DNA of 23,895 nucleotides, from NCBI GenBank assembly GCA_035545535.1, contig DASZYF010000213.1:1-23895 (forward strand). Direction: 5' to 3'. The notes under the pieces were generated by a model. It did not search any database. It saw nothing but the letters and a program-made list of their open reading frames with translations, and was not told where the DNA came from. A program made the translations under genes and the position numbers. Positions 16,775 through 23,895 of the stretch are shown piece after piece (the stretch's first letter is position 1; each line of letters starts with the position of its first letter). Source of the DNA: DASZYF01 sp035545535. Lineage in GTDB: Bacteria > Actinomycetota > Actinomycetes > Mycobacteriales > CAJCIY01.

Positions 16775-18721
16775 GTGACCTGGCGCCTGTACCTCGGCCT
16801 CGCCCTCGGCGGGCTGCCGATCGGTGCGCTCTACGCGCTGCAGGCGCTCGGCACCGTGCTCGTCTACCGCACCACGCGGGTCTTCTCCTTCGCCCAGGCC
16901 GGCCTCGGCATGGTCGCGGCGTTCACGGCGGCCAGCCTGTCCCGCGACCACGGGTGGCCGACCTGGATCGCGGTGCTGCTGGGTGTCGCGGTGGCCGTCG
17001 CGGTCTCGGTCGTGATGGAGCGGTTCACCGTCCGCCCCACCAAGGGCGCGGTGCAGAAGACGGTCGTGACCCTCGGCTGGCTGCTCGGGCTGCAGGGCCT
17101 CGGCGGTGTGATCTTCGGCGTCACGGGCACCGCCGCGCAGCCCGCGTCGCCGCAGCACGAGGTCTGGAGCATCCGCAGCATCGCGTGGCGCTTCACCTCA
17201 CTCGACCTCCTCGCGCTCGTGACGGTGGTCGTCATCGCCGTCGCGCTCGGCCTCTTCCTGTCCCGCACGGCGTTCGGCACCGCGATGCGCGGCGTCGCTG
17301 ACGACCCCGAGGCGGCGCGCCTGGTCGGTCTGCGCGCCGGAACCATCGCGTCGGTCAGCTGGGGCCTCGGTGGGGCGCTGGCGGGCATCGCGGGCGTGCT
17401 CGCCGCCGCGGAGACGAACCTCGACCAGGTCAGCCTGCTGGTGCTCACCGTCGAGGGCCTCGCGGCGGCGCTCGTCGGCCGGCTCGAGTCGCTCCCGCTG
17501 ACGCTCGCCGGCGGGTTCGGCCTCGGCGTGCTGCAGCCCGTGGTCGACCAGGCTGTCGACGGCCGTCGCCAGGCCGGTGTGCCGGAGCTCTTCGCCCTCG
17601 TGGTCGTGCTCGTCGCGCTCGCGCTGCGCCGTCGCCGCGGCCGGGCCGACCAGGGTGGCGCCGGCCTCCCGCCGGCGCCGCTCGGTGCGCTCCCGACCGG
17701 CCGCACGGCGATCGGCATGGCCGCGGGCGTGCTGATCGTCGCCGTGGTCGCGCCGCTGCTGAAGAGCACGATCACGTGGGCGGACGACGTCGCCTCGACG
17801 GCGATCTGGTCGACGGCCGTGCTCTCGCTCGTGCTCCTCGCGGGCGTCGTCGGGCAGGTCTCGATCTGTGCGGGGACGTTCATGGGCGTGGGCGCGTTCG
17901 GCGCCGGCATCGCGTTCGGCGCGGGCCTGCCGTTCCTGCTCGCCCTCCTCGTCGGCGCGGCGCTCGCGGGCGTCGCCGCGGTGCTCGTCGGCCTGCCGGC
18001 GATCCGGCTCGAGCCGCTCGAGCTGGCGATCGCCACCGTCTCCGTCGCGTTCACGGCCGACCAGTTCCTGTTCAAGTGGACGCCGTTCGTCGGCCCCAGC
18101 CGGTCGCGCGACCTGCGCCCGCCGGGCTTCGCCAACGGGGATCCGGCACCGAGCGGCCACGGGCTGGCCGGGCACCGTGGCTATGCGTGGCTCTGCATCG
18201 TGCTGTTCGTCCTCTGCGCGCTGGGGGTGGCCAACCTGCGCCGCGGCCGCAGCGGCGCGGCGCTCACCGCGCTGCGCTCGTCCGGAGCGGCGACGTCCGC
18301 GATGGGCTTCTCGGTGCCGGCGACCAAGCTCAAGGGCTTCGCCGCGGCCGGGTTCGTCGCCGGCGTGGCCGGCGTGCTGCTCGCGGGCCTGTTCGGCCAG
18401 GCCAGCGCGACCGGGCAGGTCGGCTCGCCGTTCGACACCACGCACTCGATCACGCTCATCGCGTATGCGGTCATTGCGGGGCTCGGCAGCGTGCCGGGCA
18501 CCGTCGTCGGCGGGCTGCTCGTCACCGTCCCGGCCGCGCTCACCGCGTCGAGCTCCGGGCTCGCCAGCCAGGACAGCGCGTACTGGATCCAGGCGTTCTC
18601 CGGCGCGGTCCTCGTGCTCATCGTGGTGCTGTCACCCGAGGGCCTCGCCGGTCTCGCCGCGCGGGCCCGCCAGCTCGGGCAGCGCGGCCCCGACGTCGCC
18701 GTCGCACCGGCGGTCGGCTGA
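16775..18721 (+). CDS. Fused LivH-LivM ABC permease, branched-chain amino acid type
   Basis: Two permease domains normally made as separate proteins are joined in one 648-residue chain. The first (about 1-285) is LivH-like, opening with LALGGLPIGALYALQALGTVLVY and containing the coupling-helix region SRTAFGTAMRGVADDPEAARLVGL. A short basic/Pro-Ala linker (about 286-305) leads to the LivM-like half (about 306-635), with GQVSICAGTFMGVGAFGAG and the second coupling region RSGAALTALRSSGAATSAMGFSVPATKLKGFA. The protein forms the membrane channel for the ATPases encoded next. Its GTG start lies 9 bases after the binding-protein stop, and no strong ribosome binding site is visible. Confidence 0.93.
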   Translation: MTWRLYLGLALGGLPIGALYALQALGTVLVYRTTRVFSFAQAGLGMVAAFTAASLSRDHGWPTWIAVLLGVAVAVAVSVVMERFTVRPTKGAVQKTVVTLGWLLGLQGLGGVIFGVTGTAAQPASPQHEVWSIRSIAWRFTSLDLLALVTVVVIAVALGLFLSRTAFGTAMRGVADDPEAARLVGLRAGTIASVSWGLGGALAGIAGVLAAAETNLDQVSLLVLTVEGLAAALVGRLESLPLTLAGGFGLGVLQPVVDQAVDGRRQAGVPELFALVVVLVALALRRRRGRADQGGAGLPPAPLGALPTGRTAIGMAAGVLIVAVVAPLLKSTITWADDVASTAIWSTAVLSLVLLAGVVGQVSICAGTFMGVGAFGAGIAFGAGLPFLLALLVGAALAGVAAVLVGLPAIRLEPLELAIATVSVAFTADQFLFKWTPFVGPSRSRDLRPPGFANGDPAPSGHGLAGHRGYAWLCIVLFVLCALGVANLRRGRSGAALTALRSSGAATSAMGFSVPATKLKGFAAAGFVAGVAGVLLAGLFGQASATGQVGSPFDTTHSITLIAYAVIAGLGSVPGTVVGGLLVTVPAALTASSSGLASQDSAYWIQAFSGAVLVLIVVLSPEGLAGLAARARQLGQRGPDVAVAPAVG

Positions 18722-18722
18722 C

Positions 18723-19511
18723 ATGGCGACGCTCGAGCTGTCCGGCGTCACCGTGCGCTTCGGGGCCAACCCCGTCGTCGACGGCGTCTCGTTGTCGGTG
18801 CACGCCGGTGAGGTCGTGGGCCTGATCGGTCCCAACGGGGCCGGCAAGACCGTCACGTTCAACGTCGTCACCGGGTTGCAGAAGCCGACGTCCGGCCGCG
18901 TGCTGCTGCACGGCCGCGACGTGACGAGCGCGCCCCCGCACGCCCGCACGGCGATGGGCCTCGGCCGCACGTTCCAGGTGGTGCAGCTGTTCCGGGGGCT
19001 CTCCGTCGTCGAGAACGTCGCCGTCGCGGCCCACCACCACACGCGCTCCGGGATGATCAGCGACGCGCTGCACCTGCCGTGGCGCGGCCGCGCGCTCGCC
19101 GAGGCGCGCGAGCGCTCGCTCGCGGTGCTCGACTTCCTCGGGCTCAGCAGCCTGGCTGACGTGCCGGTGGACGCCTTGCCGGTCGGGCAGGCGCGGCTGG
19201 TGGAGCTCGGGCGCGCGCTCGCGCTGCAGCCCGACGTGCTGCTGCTCGACGAGCCCGCGAGCGGCCTCGACCCCGCGGAGACGCACGAGTTCGTCGAGCT
19301 GCTCGCCCGCGTCCGCGCGGTGCTGGGCGTCGGCATGCTGCTGGTGGAGCACGACATGGGCGTCGTCATGCCGCTGTGCGACCACGTCGTCGTGATGAAC
19401 CAGGGGAAGGTGCTGGCGGCCGGCCGGCCCGACGAGGTGCGGCACGACCCGCAGGTGCTCGAGGCATACCTCGGCGCCCCCGAGCCCGACGACGCCCAGG
19501 CCGTCTCATGA
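18723..19511 (+). CDS. LivG-type ABC transporter ATPase
   Basis: This 262-residue cytosolic ATPase powers the adjacent permease. Walker A GPNGAGKT lies at 36-43, Walker B ends LLLDEPASGLDP (D176, E177) and the switch histidine is in VEHDM. The LivG-type features GRTFQVVQLFRGLSVVENV and DHVVVMNQGKVLAAG are present. The signature motif reads LPVGQ at 152-156 instead of LSGGQ; relaxed signatures are common in LivG proteins, so activity is still expected. The ATG is 1 base after the permease stop, and the gene ends in a 4-base overlap with the next ATPase gene. Confidence 0.93.
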   Translation: MATLELSGVTVRFGANPVVDGVSLSVHAGEVVGLIGPNGAGKTVTFNVVTGLQKPTSGRVLLHGRDVTSAPPHARTAMGLGRTFQVVQLFRGLSVVENVAVAAHHHTRSGMISDALHLPWRGRALAEARERSLAVLDFLGLSSLADVPVDALPVGQARLVELGRALALQPDVLLLDEPASGLDPAETHEFVELLARVRAVLGVGMLLVEHDMGVVMPLCDHVVVMNQGKVLAAGRPDEVRHDPQVLEAYLGAPEPDDAQAVS

Positions 19512-20404
19512 CGATGCTCGAGCTCGAGGATCTGACCGTCCGCTACGGCGGGGTGGTCGCCGTGCGCGAGGTGTCGCTGTCCGTGCAGCCGGGACAGGTG
19601 CTCGCGCTGCTCGGGGCCAACGGCGCGGGCAAGACCAGCACGCTGCGCGCCGTCACCGGGCTCGAGCCGGTGGCGGGCGGACGGGTGCTCGTCGACGGCG
19701 TCGACGTGACCGGGGCCGCGCCGGACGACATCGCCCGCCGGGGCGTCGCGCACGTCCCGGCCGGGCGCGGCATCTTCGCCAACCTCTCGGTGTCGGACAA
19801 CCTGCGCATGGGCCTCTACGGCTCCGGCGTCGACGGCCGGCCCGAGGGCCGGCGCCGGCTCGAGGAGGCCTTCGCGCTGTTCCCGGGACTCGTCGGCCGG
19901 GAGGGCCAGCCCGCCGGCCAGCTCTCCGGAGGCCAGCAGCAGCAGCTCGCGGTCGCGCGCGCGCTCGTGCAGGCGCCCCGCCTGCTGCTGGTCGACGAGA
20001 TGAGCATGGGTCTCGCGCCCACCGTCGTCGACTTCATCTTCGACGTCATCGCGCAGCTCTCCGGCCGGGGCATCGCGGTCGTCATGGTCGAGCAGTTCGT
20101 CGGCAAGGCGCTGCGGGTGTGCGACCAGGTGGCGGTGCTCGAGCAGGGGCGCATCGTGGCCGCCGGCCGTCCGGCCGACCTCTCGGCCGACGACGTCGCG
20201 GCCGCCTACCTCGGCGGCAGCGAGGCGCACGCCGCGGTCACGGTGCCGCCCCCGCCGCCCGACGCGCGCGAGGGGCTGCGGGTCGATCTGGGTGGCCGTC
20301 AGGTGCGCGAGCTCGAGCGGCTGGCCGCCGCGACCGGTACGACGGTCGGGGCGCTGCTCGAGGGGGCAGCCGCCGACGTGCTGCGGAAGGCGTCGCGCCG
20401 GTGA
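19508..20404 (+). CDS. LivF-type ABC transporter ATPase with ribbon-helix-helix-like C-terminal tail
   Basis: The first ~236 residues form a complete LivF ATPase: Walker A GANGAGKT at 36-43, signature LSGGQ at 139-143, Walker B ending at E164 (LLLVDEMSMGLAPT) and VEQFVGKAL in place of the switch-histidine region, as LivF proteins often have. Standard LivF ends near residue 235. Here a Pro-rich hinge (VPPPPPDA, 246-253) leads to about 45 further residues, 257-298. Their pattern of a short strand (LRVDL), a helix (RQVRELERLAAATG) and a second helix (TVGALLEGAAADVLRKA) looks like a CopG/Arc ribbon-helix-helix unit. The stop overlaps the following GTG (GTGA). The ATPase assignment is firm; the tail domain is a pattern match by eye. 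Confidence 0.92.
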   Translation: MTMLELEDLTVRYGGVVAVREVSLSVQPGQVLALLGANGAGKTSTLRAVTGLEPVAGGRVLVDGVDVTGAAPDDIARRGVAHVPAGRGIFANLSVSDNLRMGLYGSGVDGRPEGRRRLEEAFALFPGLVGREGQPAGQLSGGQQQQLAVARALVQAPRLLLVDEMSMGLAPTVVDFIFDVIAQLSGRGIAVVMVEQFVGKALRVCDQVAVLEQGRIVAAGRPADLSADDVAAAYLGGSEAHAAVTVPPPPPDAREGLRVDLGGRQVRELERLAAATGTTVGALLEGAAADVLRKASRR

Positions 20405-21762
20405 CGCCGCGGGGTTGGCGCATCGCCTGCGTCACCGCCATCGCCTCGGCAGCGCTGCCGACGATGGCCGGTCTCGTCCTCGTCCGGAGCGCGGACGCCG
20501 CGGTGTCGCCGCTCGGGCGCTACGGCCTCACCGCGCAGGGCGCCGGCGTCGGGACGCAGGGCCAGGTGGGTGCATCCGGCGGGCTGGTGGTGTTCGACGC
20601 GGGCGCCGGAACCGTCAGCGCGCGGCTCGACAACGCACCGTCGGGCAAGGCGACGGCCGTCGCCTTCGAGCCCGGCTCGTCGGTGCGCACGGTCGTGTCC
20701 ACTGCCAACACGACGGCGGGGCAGACCCTGGCGACGATCCCGCAGGCCGAAGCCGCGTCGCCCGGTGGCAAGGCCGACGACTCCTACGCGCAGGTGCCGG
20801 GCCAGTCGCTCGGGCCGCTCGCGCTGACGGCCGGCACCGGGGAGGCCCACGTTCGCGGCGGCACGAAGGCGGACCTGGCCGCGGCCGGGGGCACGCTCGC
20901 GGTGTCCGGCCTCGTCGACACGGCCGGGGCGCACGCCGAGGCCCACCTGTCGGCCGATCCGGGAGCGCACCAGCTGTCCGCGACCGCGAGCAGCGGCGCC
21001 ACCGACGTCACGCTGGGCCCGCTCGTGCTGCACGACGTCGTCGGTACCGCGACGGTCGACCTCAAGGGCTTGACGCGCAGCGCCGCCGCGACCGTCACGG
21101 TCGGATCTGCCTCTGTCGCAGGCATTCCCGTCACCATCGATGCCGATGGTGTGCACGTCGCCGGCCAGGAGCTCTCACCGCCGTCGGCCTCGCAGAGCGT
21201 CATCGCAACGGTCGACTCGGCGCTGGCGGCCGCCGGCATCTCGGTCAGCGCGCTCGATCCCGTGCACACCACCAAGGTCGGCTCCGCGCTCGCGGACAGC
21301 GGCGGGCTCGTCGTGTCCCTGCACACCAAGCCGGTGCAGACCGGCTTGCCGGTCGTCGGCGACGTCGGCAGCAACGACCTGTCGCTGATCATCGGCCGCG
21401 TCAGCGTCACCGAGTCCGACGGCGCCGCCACCCCGGCGATCACCGCGACGTTCCCCTCTGCCCCGCCCCCCAGCGCGGCCGCGTCGACCCCTCCTGCGGT
21501 CGCCCAGCCGCCCCCCGGCCCGGTGGGCGGCGGACTGCCGGTCACGCCGATCAGCCCGGTCACCGGCCCGCCGCCCGCCATCGCGCCGTCGGCCCCGGCG
21601 GCCCAACCACAGCTCGCGCTGCTCGGCCACCACCTCCCGGCCCGGGCGGCCTTGGCCGGCTTCGCGGCCTGGCAGCTGATCGCCACCGCCATCGCGACGC
21701 TGGCGGCTCTCGCCGCCCGCCGCCGCGGCCCGGAGGAGGAGCACCTGTGCCCCTGTCCCTGA
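20401..21762 (+). CDS. Secreted, C-terminally membrane-anchored protein of unknown function
   Basis: This 453-residue protein has a signal peptide at 1-33 (hydrophobic run at 8-28, probable cleavage after ADA). A low-complexity Gly/Ala/Thr/Ser/Val-rich, probably beta-rich body follows (about 35-345), then a Pro/Ala-rich stalk (about 352-405), a membrane helix at 417-439 and the short tail RRRGPEEEHLCPCP. LPARA at 412-416 just before the helix, with RRR behind it, has the layout of a sortase signal but not the LPxTG consensus, so a plain stop-transfer anchor is more likely. No enzyme motif is seen. It starts inside the LivF stop codon, so it belongs to the transporter operon and may be a surface or accessory component. 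Confidence 0.75.
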   Translation: MTPRGWRIACVTAIASAALPTMAGLVLVRSADAAVSPLGRYGLTAQGAGVGTQGQVGASGGLVVFDAGAGTVSARLDNAPSGKATAVAFEPGSSVRTVVSTANTTAGQTLATIPQAEAASPGGKADDSYAQVPGQSLGPLALTAGTGEAHVRGGTKADLAAAGGTLAVSGLVDTAGAHAEAHLSADPGAHQLSATASSGATDVTLGPLVLHDVVGTATVDLKGLTRSAAATVTVGSASVAGIPVTIDADGVHVAGQELSPPSASQSVIATVDSALAAAGISVSALDPVHTTKVGSALADSGGLVVSLHTKPVQTGLPVVGDVGSNDLSLIIGRVSVTESDGAATPAITATFPSAPPPSAAASTPPAVAQPPPGPVGGGLPVTPISPVTGPPPAIAPSAPAAQPQLALLGHHLPARAALAGFAAWQLIATAIATLAALAARRRGPEEEHLCPCP

Positions 21763-22061
21763 CGCACCGCCCTCGCCCGCCCGTCGCGCTCGGGCCGGCG
21801 CCGGCCGCGCCGGTCCCCGACGACCGCCTCGTCCTCGTCCGCGACGACGGGCGCCTGATCTGCCCGCGCTGCCAGGCGGCCTACCTGCCGCCCCTCACCC
21901 GGGGCGCGTGCCCGGTGTGCCGGACCGAGGCGCCCGGTGGTGCCGGGCGGGCGCGCTGGTGGGTGCGCGACGACGACCGGCTCCTGCTGCTCGTCGGCAT
22001 CGCGACGATCGCCAATCTCGTGGTGCTCGCCGTCCTCGCCATCGCCGTCCTGCACCACTGA
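21747..22061 (+). CDS. Zinc-ribbon membrane miniprotein
   Basis: This 104-residue protein has four cysteines in two knuckles, C39-P-R-C42 and C55-P-V-C58, likely binding one zinc ion, and a single hydrophobic helix at about 79-101 followed by VLHH at the C-terminus. The ribbon should lie in the cytoplasm if the basic/aromatic stretch RARWWVRDDDR before the helix stays inside. The GTG start lies 16 bases before the end of the previous gene in another frame and has a strong purine tract (GGAGGAGGAG) just upstream, supporting a real gene. The first 25 residues are Pro/Ala-rich and probably unstructured. I do not recognise a named family; function unknown. Confidence 0.72.
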   Translation: MPLSLTHRPRPPVALGPAPAAPVPDDRLVLVRDDGRLICPRCQAAYLPPLTRGACPVCRTEAPGGAGRARWWVRDDDRLLLLVGIATIANLVVLAVLAIAVLHH

Positions 22062-22062
22062 G

Positions 22063-22077
22063 CGGCGCCGCGCGCCG
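22063..22077 (+). terminator. Short GC hairpin after the transporter operon (weak terminator candidate)
   Basis: CGGCGC-CGC-GCGCCG forms a 6-bp stem with a 3-base loop directly after the zinc-ribbon gene stop. There is no U-tract, and such hairpins arise by chance in sequence this GC-rich. Its position before a new promoter-like element is the only support. Confidence 0.22.
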
Positions 22078-22107
22078 GAGCACGGCGAGGCGACCCTGTG
22101 GGGGCGC

Positions 22108-22113
22108 TACCGT
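22108..22113 (+). promoter_or_regulatory. -10 box for a leaderless acyltransferase transcript
   Basis: TACCGT (pattern TANNNT) is followed by exactly 6 bases and then the GTG at 22120. No -35 match is visible at the expected distance (22085-22090), so the call rests on the -10 and its spacing. GGGAG touches the GTG and is too close to act as a ribosome binding site. Confidence 0.42.
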
Positions 22114-22119
22114 GCGGGA

Positions 22120-22911
22120 GTGAGCGTCGGCCGGAACGGGCGCCGCCTGCGGGTGGTCCGCGAGGGCGAGCGGGCCCGCCGCGGCCCGCCGCGACGGATG
22201 GGCTGGGCGGTGCGCACCTTCGCCGCCATCCTGCGCCCGCTCCTGATCCTGCTGACCCGCCGCGACTGGCGGTTCTGCAACCGCATCCCCGCCGAGGGTG
22301 GCGTGCTGGTCGTCGCCAACCACATCTCGAACGCCGACCCCGGCGGCCTCGGCTGGTTCGTGCTCTACGGGTCGGGCCGGGTGCCCCGCTACATGGCCAA
22401 GGCGTCGCTGTGGAAGGTGCCGGTGTTCGGCTCGCTGGTCCGGGCCGGGCAGATGATCCCCGTGCACCGCGAGACCGAGGACGCGGCCAGCGCGCTGACC
22501 CACGCGGTGGAGGCGCTGCGCCGCGGCGAGTGCGTGGTGATCTACCCCGAGGGCACCGTGACCAAGGACCCCGACCTGTGGCCGATGCGTGCGCGCACCG
22601 GCGTCGCGCGGCTCGCCCTCGCGACCGGGGTTCCGGTGATCCCGGTGGGGCAGTGGGGCATGCAGCGCTTCCTCGGTGCGGACGGCCTGCACCCGTTCCG
22701 CCGGCCCAAGACCTCCGTGCTCGCGGGTGAGCCCGTCGACCTGTCACGCTTCGCCGGCGCGACGCCGGACGCCGCGGTGCTGCGCGAGGTCACGGACGCG
22801 ATCATGAGCCGGGTCGCGGGGCTCGTCGGCGAGCTGCGGGGGGAGCCGGTGCCGGCGGTCCCGTTCGACCCGCGCGCCGCCCGCGCGGCCGATCGCGCCG
22901 ACACCGCTTGA
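22120..22911 (+). CDS. 1-acyl-glycerol-3-phosphate acyltransferase (PlsC) family protein
   Basis: This 263-residue membrane-associated acyltransferase transfers acyl groups to a glycerophosphate-type or related lipid acceptor. Motif I is NHISNAD, with H68 and D73 as the HX4D catalytic pair. Motif III is YPEGTVTKD (PEGT at 143-146), and PVIPVGQWG follows as motif IV. A hydrophobic/amphipathic segment at 31-46 probably attaches it to the membrane. The N-terminal 25 residues are highly basic. I chose the GTG at 22120 because of its exact spacing from a -10 box; an ATG at 22198 would shorten the protein by 26 residues without touching any motif. The stop overlaps the start of an MMPL gene, suggesting a joint role in making and moving an envelope lipid. 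Confidence 0.9.
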   Translation: MSVGRNGRRLRVVREGERARRGPPRRMGWAVRTFAAILRPLLILLTRRDWRFCNRIPAEGGVLVVANHISNADPGGLGWFVLYGSGRVPRYMAKASLWKVPVFGSLVRAGQMIPVHRETEDAASALTHAVEALRRGECVVIYPEGTVTKDPDLWPMRARTGVARLALATGVPVIPVGQWGMQRFLGADGLHPFRRPKTSVLAGEPVDLSRFAGATPDAAVLREVTDAIMSRVAGLVGELRGEPVPAVPFDPRAARAADRADTA

Positions 22912-23895
22912 CCGAGCCCGCCGGCCGCCGGTGGGCGCTGCTGGTGGTCCTCGCCGGCCTGGTGCTCGCCGGGCTGAGCTTCCCGCTCGCCGCGAGGATC
23001 GGCAGCGTCGAGCGCAACGTCCCGCAGTCGTTCCTGCCGCGCGGAAGCGAGACCGTCGCCGCGCTCGACGTGCAGGCGTCGTTCGCGTCGTCGCAGCGCA
23101 CCTCGGGCGTCGTCACCTTCACGCGGCCGGGCGGGCTCACGCCGGGTGACCTGGGCGAGGTCGGCCGCGCGCTGTACCGGCTCGTGCAGGTGGACGGCGT
23201 CGCCCACCCGGTGCCGCGGCTCGGCCGGGTCGGCAGCGCCGGCGTCGTGGTCGTGCTGCAGTTCGACCTGCCCTCCGGCAACAGCCGGCAGCTCGTGCGA
23301 CAGGTCGACGCGCTGCGCGACGCGGTGCACGTCGGCACGACGAGCGACGGGCTGCAGGTGCACGTCTCCGGTCAGGCCGGCGTCATCGCCGACACCGTCG
23401 GCGCGTTCGACCGGCTCGACACCACGCTCGTGGTCGTCGCACTCGGGGTGGTCGCGCTGCTCCTGCTCGTCGTGTACCGCAGCCCGGGTCTGCTGCTCGT
23501 CCCGCTCGCGACGTCCGCGATCGCGCTCGCCGTCGCCCAAGCCGTCGTCTACCTGCTCGCGCGCTACGCATCGCTCACCGTCAACGCGCAGAGCGACGGC
23601 ATCCTCACCGTCCTCGTCATCGGTGCCGGCACCGACTACGCGCTGCTCGTCACGGCGCGCCAGCGGGAGCAGCTGCGCGTCGAGCCCGATCCGGCGGTCG
23701 CGGCGCGGGCGGCCGTGCGCGGCGCGGCGCCGGCCGTCGTCGCGAGCGCGCTCACCGTCGTGCTCGCACTGCTGTGCCTGGTCTTCGCGCGCTTGAACAG
23801 CGATCGCGGTGTCGGCCTCGTCGGCGCGATCGGCGTGGTGGTCGCCGCGGGCGCGGCGACGACGGTCCTGCCGGCCGCGCTCGCGCTCGGAGGCC
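22908..23895 (+). CDS. MMPL/RND-family membrane transporter, 3' truncated by window
   Basis: The frame from a TTG at 22908 (overlapping the acyltransferase stop as TTGA) stays open to the last base, giving 329 residues without a stop. Reading order: a first membrane helix (about 9-28); an extracytoplasmic domain to about residue 170 (ERNVPQSFLPRGSETVAALD near its start, GLQVHVSGQAGVIADTVGAF near its end); then closely spaced helices. GAGTDYALLVTARQREQL is the MMPL hallmark, its Asp-Tyr pair being the proton-relay residues of mycobacterial MmpL3-type transporters. MMPL proteins export lipids and other hydrophobic molecules. This would be only the first half of a protein of roughly 700 residues or more. 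Direct linkage to a PlsC-type acyltransferase hints at a lipid substrate. Confidence 0.92.
   Translation, partial: MTEPAGRRWALLVVLAGLVLAGLSFPLAARIGSVERNVPQSFLPRGSETVAALDVQASFASSQRTSGVVTFTRPGGLTPGDLGEVGRALYRLVQVDGVAHPVPRLGRVGSAGVVVVLQFDLPSGNSRQLVRQVDALRDAVHVGTTSDGLQVHVSGQAGVIADTVGAFDRLDTTLVVVALGVVALLLLVVYRSPGLLLVPLATSAIALAVAQAVVYLLARYASLTVNAQSDGILTVLVIGAGTDYALLVTARQREQLRVEPDPAVAARAAVRGAAPAVVASALTVVLALLCLVFARLNSDRGVGLVGAIGVVVAAGAATTVLPAALALGG

Noticed and set aside
21634..21753. Sortase sorting signal in the secreted protein
   Set aside because: The layout (LPARA, hydrophobic helix, RRR) is suggestive, but the motif lacks the Thr-Gly of LPxTG and a further 11 residues follow the Arg cluster. 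A plain membrane anchor is simpler, and no sortase gene is nearby.

Overview
The window is one continuous stretch of GC-rich (about 73% by eye), densely packed actinobacterial DNA. The assignment to Actinomycetota rests on four things: the gene order sufR-sufB-sufD-Rieske ferredoxin-sufC-sufS-sufU-sufT, frequent GTG and TTG starts, many 4-base start/stop overlaps, and start codons placed exactly at the expected +1 of a promoter (leaderless genes). The order suf operon, then a small HTH gene, then an enoyl-CoA hydratase-like gene recalls, from memory, the Mycobacterium tuberculosis Rv1460-Rv1473A neighbourhood. Family level is unresolved; a Sporichthya- or Frankia-like actinobacterium is a guess. 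No tRNA, rRNA, CRISPR array, insertion sequence or prophage gene was seen.

Region 1 (1-5780) is the SUF iron-sulfur cluster assembly operon. It begins with the last 32 codons of the SufR repressor and continues with SufB and SufD (scaffold), a Rieske ferredoxin, SufC (ATPase), SufS (cysteine desulfurase), SufU (zinc sulfurtransferase) and SufT. Genes overlap or lie within a few bases of each other. SufU ends in an odd in-frame tandem duplication.

Region 2 (5799-8467) holds a secreted multi-domain protein of unknown function on the + strand and, convergent with it, a polytopic membrane protein resembling GT-C glycosyltransferases.

Region 3 (8596-11275) is a three-gene unit: a 70-residue HTH protein, a shrunken enoyl-CoA hydratase-like protein lacking recognisable catalytic residues, and a half-size ABC exporter.

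Region 4 (11292-22061) is the most interesting part. A leaderless TetR gene, with an 18-bp operator lying on its own -35 box, starts a run of ten genes with almost no spacing. They encode TetR, a monoamine-oxidase-like flavoprotein with a candidate covalent-FAD cysteine, an SCP2-like protein, an APC amino acid/amine permease, a membrane-anchored branched-chain-amino-acid-type substrate-binding protein, a fused LivH-LivM permease, a LivG-type ATPase, a LivF-type ATPase with a ribbon-helix-helix-like tail, a secreted or anchored repetitive protein, and a zinc-ribbon membrane miniprotein. This suggests a co-regulated system that takes up and oxidises an amine or amino-acid-like compound. The substrate is unknown.

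Region 5 (22108-23895) is a PlsC-family acyltransferase, apparently leaderless, followed with a 4-base overlap by an MMPL/RND membrane protein cut off by the window edge.
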